From: Spirochaetales bacterium Spiro_07
GTDB taxonomy: Bacteria; Spirochaetota; Spirochaetia; Treponematales; Treponemataceae
Assembly (NCBI GenBank): GCA_001603145.1
Contig: LVBI01000004.1
Coordinates: forward strand, 1 to 64,000
Direction: 5' to 3'
DNA: 64,000 bases
The translations under genes and the position numbers were made by a program. Position 1 is the first letter of the stretch; every line of letters starts with the position of its first letter. The notes under the pieces are model-generated. The model was not told the DNA's origin. It saw only the letters and a list, made by a program, of their open reading frames with translations, and made no database searches. Positions 10,045 to 20,316 of this stretch are shown here, in pieces.

Positions 10045-10193
10045 CGTTGCGTGCTTGCAGCTTGATAATTTACACAGGCTCGCCTGTTTGGGCAAAACTG
10101 CGCGGGCTTGTGCAAATTATCAAGTTGGTGCACTTTGAGCGCCAGACCAACCGTCGCGGGCGGCTTGTTTGTTTCTTCAAGCGCATGGTGCAA

Positions 10194-12521
10194 TCATTTT
10201 GCTTTGTCGCCGCTTTTGGCGTCTTTTCCGTCTGAAAGCTTGTTGCCTTCAAGTGTTTCTTTTGTGCCGATTATTTCTTGCACAACTTGATGCACAGTCT
10301 TGTTATAGTAAAGATAACCGTAAAGTGCAGCGGCGGAAAGCACTTTTCTGCCGTAGCTCCGCGTTTCAAGGAACGGAACAGTTTCAAGGAACAAGTCTAT
10401 CGGCAAATCTTTCGCTTCTTTTTGCCACCGGCGCACACGGCCCGGACCGCCGTTATATGCAAAAAGCGCCATCATAACAGAATTATCCAGCCTTTCCGTC
10501 AGATTATTCAAATAATATGCGCCGAAATTTACGTTTGTCTGTGCGTCCTTTAAGTCAAATTCTTTGATTTTCAGCTTTCTTGCAATGTCGTTTGCTGTGC
10601 CTTCCATAAGCTGTGCAAGACCGGTCGCGCCCGCACTCGATGAGATGGTCTTGTCAAAATAGCTTTCTGTCCTTATCAGCCCGAAAAGCACCGGCTCGCT
10701 TACGCCGAATGTTTCTGCCGCGTTTTTGACTTCTTGAAGATATGGGCGCGGATAAAGCAGATAAAGCACATCTTTTGTCAGCGGCGTGTCGGGGCGGCTC
10801 GCAGCGTAGCTAATAATGCTAAGCGCGTCATAATGCAGCGTGCAGTCTTTTTCCGCCGCCCTGCTGAAAATTTTTGAAAGCTCGCAAGCACATTCAATGC
10901 TTATGTCCTGATAATGCGCGATGTAAGTTTTGTACGCTTCTTCAAAGAGCGCGTGCTCCGCATAACCAAGCACAAGTGTCTCCAAAGCTTTGTCGCTTTC
11001 CGGCTGAACTGTGTCGTCGCGTTCAATGTTTTCTTCAATCGCAATGGCGAGCTGCTCTGCTGCCAGAAATCTGTAGTAAAGCGCCGTGTGGTTGCCGTCG
11101 TAAGCTTTTTCATAGCAAGATTGCGCCGCCTGAAGCCGGCTCAGCCTCGGAAACGGGTTTTTCGACATTGAATCTTCGATAAGACGGCCGCTGATGTAAG
11201 CATATTGCGCCTGAGAATTTGGGTCTGCATAAGGCTGAACCGCCGCGTATGTTTCGACAAAATCATCCCAGTAACGTCCCTGCAGCAAGTCAACCGCAAA
11301 GTCGCGCAGAAAATCCTCAAAATATTCAGGGTCTTGCCATGTTGAGGCGTAAGTCTTTAGCGCGTTTTTTGCCGCTTCAAGCGAGACAGTCTTTGATGTT
11401 TTAAGATAATACCACAATGCGTTGTCATATTTTGCCGGTGTCGGCGCGGAATGCATTGAAAGCACAAACGCATTCAGCGCGGCATCAAAATTCTTTTCGT
11501 TGACCGAAAACTGCGCGCAATAAAACCAGGCAAGAAACGCAATGTCAGGGTCTTTTGTTTTTTCCGCGATTGACCTGAATGTTGCTGCGCCTTCTTTTGC
11601 TGAAACGCCGCCGTATAATTGCGCGCGCCCAAAATCAGAAAAAAGCTGGCTTGTAAAAGTTTCCGGCGAATACGGCAGCTTTTCAAGCTGGTTGAGAGCG
11701 TCTCTGTATTTTTTTTGCCTTACAGTCACCCTGAATTTGAGCAAATCAGCCAAGGTGCTTGGGTTCTGTCCGTTCGCAATTTGCGCCGAATCTCTTTCTT
11801 CTTGCGAAAGTTCGTTCCAAATGTCAAGAAACGATTCATGCTCGCCAGAAATTGCCCAGTTGTTCACCCATAAAGAAAAATAATCTGCAAATTTTGGGCT
11901 GTCTGTCTTTAAAAGGCAGAGAAGCTGATATTTTGTTTTTTTGTTCTGCGCCTCAATGTTCTGTCTTATGCGCTTTTTCTGTGTTTCTGTTTTTGCTTTC
12001 TGTTCATCTTGCGGAAAAGCAAAATCTGCCAGCGGCATCAACGGGCAAGCTTTCAGCGCGTCTTTGTACTTGCCTTGATAGAACAGCTCTTGAAGCAGAT
12101 AAAACTCCGCGTCGCGTTCCTGCGGGTAAGCTTCTGCAAAATATTTTGCGGCCGCTTCTTTTTGCTGCGAAGTGCCGAGCGTGCAGAGCTTTCGCGCACA
12201 TTCTTGTGCAATCTGCCATGAGGCGTGGGTTTTGCCGTATTGCAGAAGCTCAACCGCGCTTTCGGTTTTGTCTTGCTTTAAAAGATGCAGAGCCGCAAAG
12301 TAGCATGAATCAGGCTCAATCGTCAGTGCAAGCGACGACGGGCTTGACGCAAGCTCATCGAGCGCGGCGTAATCTCGGTCGTTGAGAATTCTCAATAATT
12401 TTTCTTGATTTTCAGTTGTATTTTGGGCTTTGCAAGCCGTACATGCCAAAAGCGGCATGCAGACAGCCATGATGAGACATAATATACGCATTAAAATCAC
12501 AGAGGCGGAATCTTTATCCAT
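10194..12521 (-). CDS. soluble lytic murein transglycosylase (SLT domain)
   Basis: VLFGLIRTESYFDKTISSSAGATGLAQLMEGTA...ALFAYNGGPGRVRRW. Confidence 0.9.
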   Translation of the reverse strand: MDKDSASVILMRILCLIMAVCMPLLACTACKAQNTTENQEKLLRILNDRDYAALDELASSPSSLALTIEPDSCYFAALHLLKQDKTESAVELLQYGKTHASWQIAQECARKLCTLGTSQQKEAAAKYFAEAYPQERDAEFYLLQELFYQGKYKDALKACPLMPLADFAFPQDEQKAKTETQKKRIRQNIEAQNKKTKYQLLCLLKTDSPKFADYFSLWVNNWAISGEHESFLDIWNELSQEERDSAQIANGQNPSTLADLLKFRVTVRQKKYRDALNQLEKLPYSPETFTSQLFSDFGRAQLYGGVSAKEGAATFRSIAEKTKDPDIAFLAWFYCAQFSVNEKNFDAALNAFVLSMHSAPTPAKYDNALWYYLKTSKTVSLEAAKNALKTYASTWQDPEYFEDFLRDFAVDLLQGRYWDDFVETYAAVQPYADPNSQAQYAYISGRLIEDSMSKNPFPRLSRLQAAQSCYEKAYDGNHTALYYRFLAAEQLAIAIEENIERDDTVQPESDKALETLVLGYAEHALFEEAYKTYIAHYQDISIECACELSKIFSRAAEKDCTLHYDALSIISYAASRPDTPLTKDVLYLLYPRPYLQEVKNAAETFGVSEPVLFGLIRTESYFDKTISSSAGATGLAQLMEGTANDIARKLKIKEFDLKDAQTNVNFGAYYLNNLTERLDNSVMMALFAYNGGPGRVRRWQKEAKDLPIDLFLETVPFLETRSYGRKVLSAAALYGYLYYNKTVHQVVQEIIGTKETLEGNKLSDGKDAKSGDKAK

Positions 12522-13792
12522 GTTCCAGACAAGATGAAGTCCGGGTTTTTGATATTGTTTGCCTTGGCGATTTTGTCATACATCCACGGATTTTTGTAGA
12601 ACGTATCGGCAATATCCCAGAGCGTGTCGCCCCACTTAATCTGATAATCTTTGGTGTCTTTTTCAGAGACAGTCTTTGAAGCCGGTGCCGGAATTACGAC
12701 AGGCGCATCAATGATGACGATTGAATCTTCTTTTGCCAAAGAGGTCGAGCTTATGCGGTCTATCAAGGCGGCATCAACAGGCTCAGGCTTTTCCGTAACG
12801 ACTGTTACAGATTGATACCTTACGGCCGGCGCTTTTTCAACAGTTAAAGGCGGCAGCGGCTGCTTGTTCTTCTGGCTGAAAAGCCAAATGAAAATGCAAG
12901 ACAAAAGCGAGATAATCGCACAAACTACGCAAATAACCGGCACGAGCGGAATCTTAGATTTGCCCGCGTTCGGGTCAAGAAAGTCAAAGTCTGAAAAGCC
13001 GCCAGAAGCCGCCGCCGGCTCATCTGAGAAAAGGTCTGGCGCATCATCAGATAGAGCGTCATGGTCTGTTCCGTCATAATCCGGAATATCGTAATTGTCG
13101 TCAGAAGCAAGAAGCGCACTTTCTGCGCTTGCTGTTGCAGCTGCACCGACCCCGGCTGTTTCTGCAATAGCTTCGTAAGTTTCGTCTGCAAATGCATCAT
13201 CTGCAAACGCGTCGTCTGCAACGCTTTCGTCTGTGTACAAAGACGGGTCGTTTATGTCAAAATTCAGGTCGTCGTTGCTTAAAGCTTGGCTGTCACCGTC
13301 TGAAGCTTGCTCGTTGCCGCCGTCTGCAAAATCAGGTTCGGGCAAATCAAAATCGTCAAGGTCTGCAAGAGCGAGCGAATCATCGCCTGCATTTGTGCTT
13401 GCATCAAACGGCACTGGTTCATCTGAAATGCTTAAGTCATTGTCAGAGCTGTTAGTGCCGATGGCAACAAGAGAGACGGCGCTGTTTGTTGAGCCGCCGC
13501 TTTCCTTGTCGTAAACTTCAGCAGAAAGCTCATCGTTTTCGTCAATCGAAACAACGAAGTCTATATCCACGGCTCTTTTCTCGTGAGGTTTCAGCCCCTC
13601 TATCATGAGCGTGTCGACATATTCGGCATCGGAAAAGCTTTCGTCAGATGCGCAAAAAAGCGTTATCTGCGCGGCTGTCTGATTGTCACTGGCTGTAGTA
13701 ATCTGCAGTCTTTTCTTTGCGGGCGTGCCCCTCTTGAGAATTGGATAAAAAGTTCCGTCGGCTTGTTTTATGCCTATAATATTTTTGCTCAT
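12497..13792 (-). CDS. LysM domain protein with acidic low-complexity linker and TM segment
   Basis: C-terminal YQIKWGDTLWDIADTFYKNPWMYDKIAKANNIKNPDFILSGTWIKIP. Confidence 0.85.
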   Translation of the reverse strand: MSKNIIGIKQADGTFYPILKRGTPAKKRLQITTASDNQTAAQITLFCASDESFSDAEYVDTLMIEGLKPHEKRAVDIDFVVSIDENDELSAEVYDKESGGSTNSAVSLVAIGTNSSDNDLSISDEPVPFDASTNAGDDSLALADLDDFDLPEPDFADGGNEQASDGDSQALSNDDLNFDINDPSLYTDESVADDAFADDAFADETYEAIAETAGVGAAATASAESALLASDDNYDIPDYDGTDHDALSDDAPDLFSDEPAAASGGFSDFDFLDPNAGKSKIPLVPVICVVCAIISLLSCIFIWLFSQKNKQPLPPLTVEKAPAVRYQSVTVVTEKPEPVDAALIDRISSTSLAKEDSIVIIDAPVVIPAPASKTVSEKDTKDYQIKWGDTLWDIADTFYKNPWMYDKIAKANNIKNPDFILSGTWIKIPPL

Positions 13793-13878
13793 AATATACT
13801 TTACATGGTATTATGGTATGTCTTTCTTGTCAACGCAGTTTCTTGACAGGTTCAAAATGTAACAGCATAATAAACTAT

Positions 13879-15237
13879 ATGGTTTTTCCTATTATTATTT
13901 CAATAATCGTTATTGGCCTCGCCTTTTTGCTCATAATGAGCTTTATGACCGAGCAGAAAAAAACAAACAAACCTGAAAAGAAGCGTGACAGGCAGTCAAT
14001 CATGCGCGAAGCGAACCGCAAGCTTGCGCAAGATCCGCACAATCCGCAGGCGCTCAAGATGCTTGCCGACTTATATTTCAGTGAAGCAGCCTGGGACAAG
14101 GCTTTTCCTTTATATAATCTTATGCTTGACATTTCAGCCGCCCATCCGGAGATCAACACCGTGACGACCGGCTTGAGATATGGCATTTGCGCAATCAAAA
14201 TGGACAAAGCGGCAGACGCTTTTAAGGGGCTTGTTGTTGCCCATAAATTTGAACCGAACAATGCAGAAGTGAACTATTATCTCGGTCAGGCTTTTTATTT
14301 CAGCGGCGATTACGAAAAAGCTTCGCCGCTTTTCAAGCGCACTCTCATAGTTTTTCCTTCAAACATGGAAGTGTACAGATTTCTCGGCCTTTCGCTTGAA
14401 AAAGGCAAGAAATACAAAGAATCGCTTGCTTATCTTAAGCAGTCAATCGACAATACCCCAGAAGACAAGGAAGTGCTTTTCTGTCTGGCCGAAGCTTTTG
14501 CCGAGACGAACGCGATTGAACGTTCTATAAAGATTTTCACGCATTTGCGGTCTGACCCTGTTTATGGCCCGAAATCAAGCCTTCAGGTGGGCATTCTTCA
14601 TGCAAACACAAATTCGCCGGAAAAGGCGTTGCAGGACTTTGAAATCGGCTTGAAGCATGAAAATATTCCGGCTGACATCGGAGCGGAAATGCGTTACAGA
14701 ATGGCGCAGGTTCATTTGAAGTTGCAGAACATCGGTGAAGCGCTTGAGCTTTTCAACCAGATTCAGACTATCATGCCTGGTTACAAGGACACGAAAGCGC
14801 TCATCGAGCAATATCAGGAGCTGAACCAGAACAAGAACCTTCAGATTTATCTGATTGCAAACCAGAGCGACTTTACTCTTTTGTGCAAGCAGATTGTTTC
14901 TTGCTATTTCTCAAAATCAGTTGCGCGCATTCTCGATATTACTTCTTCAAACGATAATACTGAAATTCTTGCGGAAATTGACACGTCTAAATGGACTGAC
15001 GTTGTTTTGTTCCGCTTTTACCGCACAACGAGCATTGTCGGCGAGCTTTATGTAAGAGATTTTCACGAAAAGATTAGAGATACAAAAGCCGGAAGAGGCA
15101 TCTGCTTTACGGCAGGCACTTTCAGCGACGAATCGCGCAAATTTATTGACGGCCGCCCGATTGACTTGATTGAGCGCGAAGCTTTGAACAAGTTCTTGAG
15201 CAGCATCAACCAAGTTCAGGTGCGCGACGAAGACTAA
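13879..15237 (+). CDS. TPR-repeat protein, N-terminally membrane anchored
   Basis: TPR motifs; start at ATG 13879 (promoter -10 seven nt upstream). Confidence 0.75.
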   Translation: MVFPIIISIIVIGLAFLLIMSFMTEQKKTNKPEKKRDRQSIMREANRKLAQDPHNPQALKMLADLYFSEAAWDKAFPLYNLMLDISAAHPEINTVTTGLRYGICAIKMDKAADAFKGLVVAHKFEPNNAEVNYYLGQAFYFSGDYEKASPLFKRTLIVFPSNMEVYRFLGLSLEKGKKYKESLAYLKQSIDNTPEDKEVLFCLAEAFAETNAIERSIKIFTHLRSDPVYGPKSSLQVGILHANTNSPEKALQDFEIGLKHENIPADIGAEMRYRMAQVHLKLQNIGEALELFNQIQTIMPGYKDTKALIEQYQELNQNKNLQIYLIANQSDFTLLCKQIVSCYFSKSVARILDITSSNDNTEILAEIDTSKWTDVVLFRFYRTTSIVGELYVRDFHEKIRDTKAGRGICFTAGTFSDESRKFIDGRPIDLIEREALNKFLSSINQVQVRDED

Positions 15238-15430
15238 GCTGAAAAATCTGCCGCTGGGGCTGACCAAAACGTTCGTTACGCAGCGTCATTCCGAAATAAA
15301 TTCAGCATGGCAATACTTTTAGGTCAGCACCATGTTCCGTCAATGATTACGCTGATGGCGCGGTGGTTTTCAGCTCAGCATCTACGCTGCACAATTTTAG
15401 CGTCAAGCCTGCCGCTTCATCTTTTTAAGC

Positions 15431-16774
15431 TCAAGCCCACAAGAGCCAGAGAACGAGCGCAGCCACGGCGGTAGTCAAAATTGTGAACGTGCCGCCAATC
15501 TGAAGCCACTTGCCGAAATTTATAGGATAACCTTCTTTTTTCAAGATTCCCATCGTTACTACGTTTGCACTTGCGCCGTAAGGCGTAAGATTACCGCCGA
15601 GACAAGAGCCGATCAGAAGCGCGAACATGAAAAGCTCTTTTGCTATGCCCATGCTTTCAGCAAGAATGCCTGCAACCGGCAGCATGACGATGATGTACGG
15701 CACGTTGTCTACAAAGCCCGAAATTATGACCGAAACAGCCATAATCAGCAGAAAGCCTGCAACAACGCTACCGCCGCAAACAACTGCAAGGAAATCCGCA
15801 AAATCGCTCAAAAGCCCTGTCTCGTTTATCGCACCGACAACGACGAAAATGCCGATTAAGAAGCAGATTGTTTCCCAGTCGAGGTCTTTTATCATATCAA
15901 AGGTTTCTTGCTTCGTTTTTTTCTGCGGAACTTTGTACCAGAAAATGCCGGCCAAGCCCAGAAGCATTACATAGCTGCCCGAAAAACAGCTGAATGACTC
16001 TGTTACCGCTTCTGGCAAAAACGAAATAAGCGCAAGCCCGACAATCATCAGTACGAGCAACACTGCCGGAACGTATGAAACTGGAACAGTCTTTTCGATT
16101 TCGGGCTTGGTTTTTGCCTTTGCAAAGAAAAAGTAAAAGAAAATGCAGCCCGAAAGCATTCCAGCCTGAATTATGAAGAAAATCGAAAGATGCCCATTAT
16201 GAAAGAAAAAGTCGTTGAACGTGTAGTTCGCATAAGACGCAAAAATCATTGATGGCGGGTCGCCGACTAAAGTTGCCGTGCCTTCAAGGTTAGACATAAC
16301 CGCAAGACCGATTAAGAAGCAGGTCGGGTTGAGCTTGAGCTTCTTGCACATTGCAAGCGCAATCGGCGCCATAACAAGCACCGTGGCAACGTTTTCGACG
16401 AATATTGAGATTATGCCTGTCATTGCAAGAATAAGCACGATTGCGATGCCGGTGCTTGGCGAAATTTCCGTGATTTTGTCTGCAATACATGCCGGCACGC
16501 GCGAATAAATGAAAAGCGCGGCGATAATCATGCTGCCGACGTAAATCATCAGCACATTCCAGTTGATAAGCTCAAAAAATACGTGATAAAGCACGGCAAG
16601 GGAGGGCGCATTTGTGTAAGAGCCGAGATTGAAGATTTTTTCCGGCTGAAAAACCGACAAAACGACAATAATCAACGCCGCAAGGGTGGTGAACCAGATT
16701 TTTTTGTTCTGAAAGCAGATTACGAGCAGATACATTACGACTGCCAGTGCCAGAACAAGCCATTTCATTTCCAT
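15431..16774 (-). CDS. ArsB/NhaD (SLC13-like) ion transporter
   Basis: 12-TM; NVATVLVMAPIALAMCKKL, GDPPSMIFASYANYTF, GGNLTPYGASANVVTMGI. Confidence 0.85.
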   Translation of the reverse strand: MEMKWLVLALAVVMYLLVICFQNKKIWFTTLAALIIVVLSVFQPEKIFNLGSYTNAPSLAVLYHVFFELINWNVLMIYVGSMIIAALFIYSRVPACIADKITEISPSTGIAIVLILAMTGIISIFVENVATVLVMAPIALAMCKKLKLNPTCFLIGLAVMSNLEGTATLVGDPPSMIFASYANYTFNDFFFHNGHLSIFFIIQAGMLSGCIFFYFFFAKAKTKPEIEKTVPVSYVPAVLLVLMIVGLALISFLPEAVTESFSCFSGSYVMLLGLAGIFWYKVPQKKTKQETFDMIKDLDWETICFLIGIFVVVGAINETGLLSDFADFLAVVCGGSVVAGFLLIMAVSVIISGFVDNVPYIIVMLPVAGILAESMGIAKELFMFALLIGSCLGGNLTPYGASANVVTMGILKKEGYPINFGKWLQIGGTFTILTTAVAALVLWLLWA

Positions 16775-16926
16775 GAAGAGACTCCTCTTTTGTGGTGAGA
16801 ATCATTGTATATCAGAAAAAATAAAAAAGACAAGATGCGGTTCAGCTGAAACAAAGTAATAATATTTCAGGCATTAAAAAATGTTTCTTTGCAAATGTAA
16901 TATAAGGGGGTATAATTACAACGATT

Positions 16927-18813
16927 ATGAAAGAATCACGACCTAAGACGATAGCTGTATGCACATTGACTTGCTCATTCGGTTCTGATTTTGAGATGCT
17001 TCAGGGCATCTGTCTTGAAGCCAAAGAGCAAGGTTTTGCGACGCTTATTTTTGACGCGCCGGAAAACTACGCATCAAAGCTTACAGACAAAATCGGGCGG
17101 GGCATTTTCAAGCTTATAGATTACGAAAACATTGACGGCGTAATCATTTCGCAGCGTGTAATGTATGCGTCTCAGACTTCAAAAGAAATAATAAGGCTTT
17201 GCGAAAAGCATAACGTTCCGGTTGTTTCGTTGAATTTCCCTGACAAGCAGATTCCTTCAGTGTGCTTTGATGATGATCATTCATTTGAGATGATGGTCGA
17301 GCATCTTATCGAAAAGCACGGCTGCAAAAAATTCCGCTTCGTCGCCGGCCCGAAAGACAACGGCTATTCAATAACAAGATTAAACGCATTCAAAAGGGCG
17401 CTTGAGCGTCACAATCTTCAGTTTGACGATTCAGAAATCATGTACGGCGATTTCTGGCGGATTCCAGCATTGCAGCGGATGGACGAATTTTTTGCGTCAG
17501 GCGCGCCTATGCCAGACGCTTTTGTCTGCGCCAACGACGCGATGTCTATTGCCGTCTGCGAAAAGCTTTTCGAAAAAGGCTTTCATGTGCCAGACGACGT
17601 GATTGTCACAGGCTTTGACGGCATAGACCTCGCCGATTATCACATACCGAAGATTTCAACCGTAAAATGCGACAACGTTTATGCCGGACGGGAAGCTGTA
17701 AGAATTATGGCGTCTCTGTTTAAGGGCGAAGACATTGCGCGGCTAAGGCTGCTTGAACCGACCATGATGTTCAGACAGTCTTGTGGCTGTCAGAAAATCG
17801 ACATATTGAACGCGAACAATTACGCATATCTTTCGGAGCGCGACATTGGACATCAGCTTTATTTGAACTATATTCAGCAGGAATTGGCAACTTATTCGGC
17901 TGCATCAGACCGCCTTGCTGACTTGAAGAAGATTCTTGTAAAGAAGATGCCGTTCTCGAACAATGCGTGGATAATGCTCAACCACGGCTTTATGAACAAA
18001 GATGAAGACAAGCATTTTTCTGAAGAAAAGCCGTTTGACGATTGCATTGACACTTTCTTGTGCATACAAGACGGAAAGACACGCGAATTCCGCCCGATTG
18101 ACAGGCAGAAATATCTGCCGAATCTTGATGAAGCTTTTAAGAAAGGCTACACGAACATAATTTTTATGCCTTTCATTTTTGGCGAAGAATTCTTGGGCTA
18201 TCTTGCAGTTCTTTTTGAGAACACGAACCTTGAAATTTCAAGATACGAGCGGTTTGCGCAGAACTTGAGCCAGTCTCTTGCTTCGGTTAAGACACGCGAA
18301 AAGCTTGAATATCTGCTTGTAAGAGACCAGCTTACGGGCGTGTTCAACAGGCGTGGCTTTTACAGCCAGATTGAGCGTTTTATTTTTCAGAGCATCAAGA
18401 AAAACAGCGGAAGCAGCCTTATAATTTATTCAATCGACATGGATTCTCTGAAAGAGATAAACGACACATACGGTCACCACGACGGTGATTTTGCCATCAA
18501 GCTGCTTGCTGATGCAATTTCTGAAAGCGCGGGCGAAAATTCAGTTTCTGCAAGATTCGGCGGCGATGAATTTGTCTGCGCCAAGATTGAAGCCGGAAGC
18601 TGTGATAAGGCGATAGAAGATTTCCGCGGAAGGTTTCAGAAATGCCTTGACGATGCGAATGAAGCTTCGGACAAGCCTTATAAGGTGAGCGCAAGCCTCG
18701 GCGCACAGTCTGCCTTGATAACAGAAAAACTTTCTGTTGAAGCGATAATCGCAAAGGCAGACAAGCTGATGTATACGGAAAAATCTTCAAAAAAACGTGC
18801 CCGCGCCAGATAA
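16927..18813 (+). CDS. LacI-type sugar-binding sensor fused to GGDEF diguanylate cyclase
   Basis: N-terminus lacks HTH and begins with PBP fold (KTIAVCTLTCSFGSDFEMLQGI..., PDDVIVTGFDGIDLADY); C-term DMDSLKEINDTYGHHDGD...RFGGDEFVCAK. Confidence 0.9.
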   Translation: MKESRPKTIAVCTLTCSFGSDFEMLQGICLEAKEQGFATLIFDAPENYASKLTDKIGRGIFKLIDYENIDGVIISQRVMYASQTSKEIIRLCEKHNVPVVSLNFPDKQIPSVCFDDDHSFEMMVEHLIEKHGCKKFRFVAGPKDNGYSITRLNAFKRALERHNLQFDDSEIMYGDFWRIPALQRMDEFFASGAPMPDAFVCANDAMSIAVCEKLFEKGFHVPDDVIVTGFDGIDLADYHIPKISTVKCDNVYAGREAVRIMASLFKGEDIARLRLLEPTMMFRQSCGCQKIDILNANNYAYLSERDIGHQLYLNYIQQELATYSAASDRLADLKKILVKKMPFSNNAWIMLNHGFMNKDEDKHFSEEKPFDDCIDTFLCIQDGKTREFRPIDRQKYLPNLDEAFKKGYTNIIFMPFIFGEEFLGYLAVLFENTNLEISRYERFAQNLSQSLASVKTREKLEYLLVRDQLTGVFNRRGFYSQIERFIFQSIKKNSGSSLIIYSIDMDSLKEINDTYGHHDGDFAIKLLADAISESAGENSVSARFGGDEFVCAKIEAGSCDKAIEDFRGRFQKCLDDANEASDKPYKVSASLGAQSALITEKLSVEAIIAKADKLMYTEKSSKKRARAR

Positions 18814-18927
18814 AATGCGCACCGAAAACTTTTTTACAAAAGTGTAACCTAAATGGTTATCAATCATTTAAAAAATGCAGATAACTGCATTATGGAACAC
18901 TTTCATAAGTTCAACTAGGAGGAGTTT

Positions 18928-19398
18928 ATGAAAAAAACTATTTGCATTTTAGGTATTCTTTTATGTGCGGCTGCCCTTTTTGCCGTTCAGAACGGCGAAA
19001 CAGTGTATGTTGCGGTAAAAAAAGCTGCCATTAAATCTGGAACTGGAAATTTCGACAAAGTTGTAGCTCAAGCCTCTTATGGTGACGAGCTTGTTGTAGA
19101 TAAAGCAAGCAACAAATTTCACCGAGTTCATAAAGCAAGCGATCCGTCAATAACTGGATGGATTCCTGCAACAAGCGTTACGACCAAGAAAATCGTAGCA
19201 AGCTCAAAAAAAGTAACAGCATCAGCTGATGAAATTGCACTTGCCGGAAAAGGCTTTTCTGAGCAGGTTGAAGACGGCTATAAGACGTCAAACAAGAAAC
19301 TTGATTATGCAAGCGTAGACAAGCTTGAATCATTCAGAATTACAGATTCTTCTTTGAAGACATTTCTTGAAGACGGCGATCTTAACGGAGCTGAGTAA
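18928..19398 (+). CDS. secreted SH3-like domain protein
   Basis: Signal peptide; YVAVKKAAIKSGTGNFDKVVAQASYGDELVV...GWIPA; AGGAGGAG RBS. Confidence 0.65.
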   Translation: MKKTICILGILLCAAALFAVQNGETVYVAVKKAAIKSGTGNFDKVVAQASYGDELVVDKASNKFHRVHKASDPSITGWIPATSVTTKKIVASSKKVTASADEIALAGKGFSEQVEDGYKTSNKKLDYASVDKLESFRITDSSLKTFLEDGDLNGAE

Positions 19399-19407
19399 CG
19401 GAGCTTG

Positions 19408-20316
19408 ATGATGAATAAAAAAATAGCTGCAATTGTTGCAGTTGCTTTCCTTTTGCTTCAAGGTGTTTGCTTTGCAGAGAAAGAAAAATTCAAATTTTCA
19501 GACTTGAAGGAAAAAGTTCAGTTTGACCAGAAGACAAAAGAAAGTGCAAAAAAGACTTCTGAAGCTTTAGGAAAAGCTCAGGAAGAAATTACGCCCGAAG
19601 AGGAATATTACATCGGGCGCGCCGTAGCCGCACAGCTGCTTACGCAGTATAAGCCGCTGAAAAACGAAAAGCTTCAGGCTTATCTGAATAAAATCTGCTA
19701 TGCGCTCGTAATCAATTCAAACAAGCCTGAATTGTACAACGGTTACCGCGTTATGGTTCTTGATTCAAACGAAGTGAATGCATTTGCAACGCCGGGCGGG
19801 CATATTCTTGTTACGAAAGGCCTTATAAAGTGCACCGAAAACGAGGATGCTCTTGCAGCCGTAATCGCGCATGAAGTTGCGCATATTCAGCTGCAGCATG
19901 CAGTAAAGGCTATCAAGTCAAAACGCACGCGCGCGGCAATTTCTTCTGCTGCCAAGACAACCACTTATGCGCTCGGAAACGACGCGCTCAACGAGATGGT
20001 TGATTCATTTGACGAGAACATCGGCGACATTGTAAGAACAATGACAACAGCCGGTTATTCTAAGCAGCAGGAATTTGACGCTGACAATAACGCGCTGAAG
20101 CTGCTTGAAAATGCTGGCTATGACCCGCACGGCCTTGAGTCAATGCTCAAAACGCTTCAGCAGAAAGCGTCAAGCTCAAGCGGCGGCATGTATTCGACAC
20201 ACCCGTCGCCAGAAAGCCGGTTGAGCAACGTCAACATGCGGCTGGGCAAGTACCAGTATGTTTCAAATCAGTCTGTGCGCATGCCGCGCTTTAAGGCAGC
20301 TCTTGCAGGCCTATGA
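19408..20316 (+). CDS. M48 family metallopeptidase
   Basis: AVIAHEVAHIQLQHA (HExxH), QEFDADNNALKLL, secreted. Confidence 0.92.
   Translation: MMNKKIAAIVAVAFLLLQGVCFAEKEKFKFSDLKEKVQFDQKTKESAKKTSEALGKAQEEITPEEEYYIGRAVAAQLLTQYKPLKNEKLQAYLNKICYALVINSNKPELYNGYRVMVLDSNEVNAFATPGGHILVTKGLIKCTENEDALAAVIAHEVAHIQLQHAVKAIKSKRTRAAISSAAKTTTYALGNDALNEMVDSFDENIGDIVRTMTTAGYSKQQEFDADNNALKLLENAGYDPHGLESMLKTLQQKASSSSGGMYSTHPSPESRLSNVNMRLGKYQYVSNQSVRMPRFKAALAGL

Noticed and set aside
11759-12385. 208-aa plus-strand ORF opposite the lytic transglycosylase
   Set aside because: Antisense low-complexity translation without RBS or domain signal.
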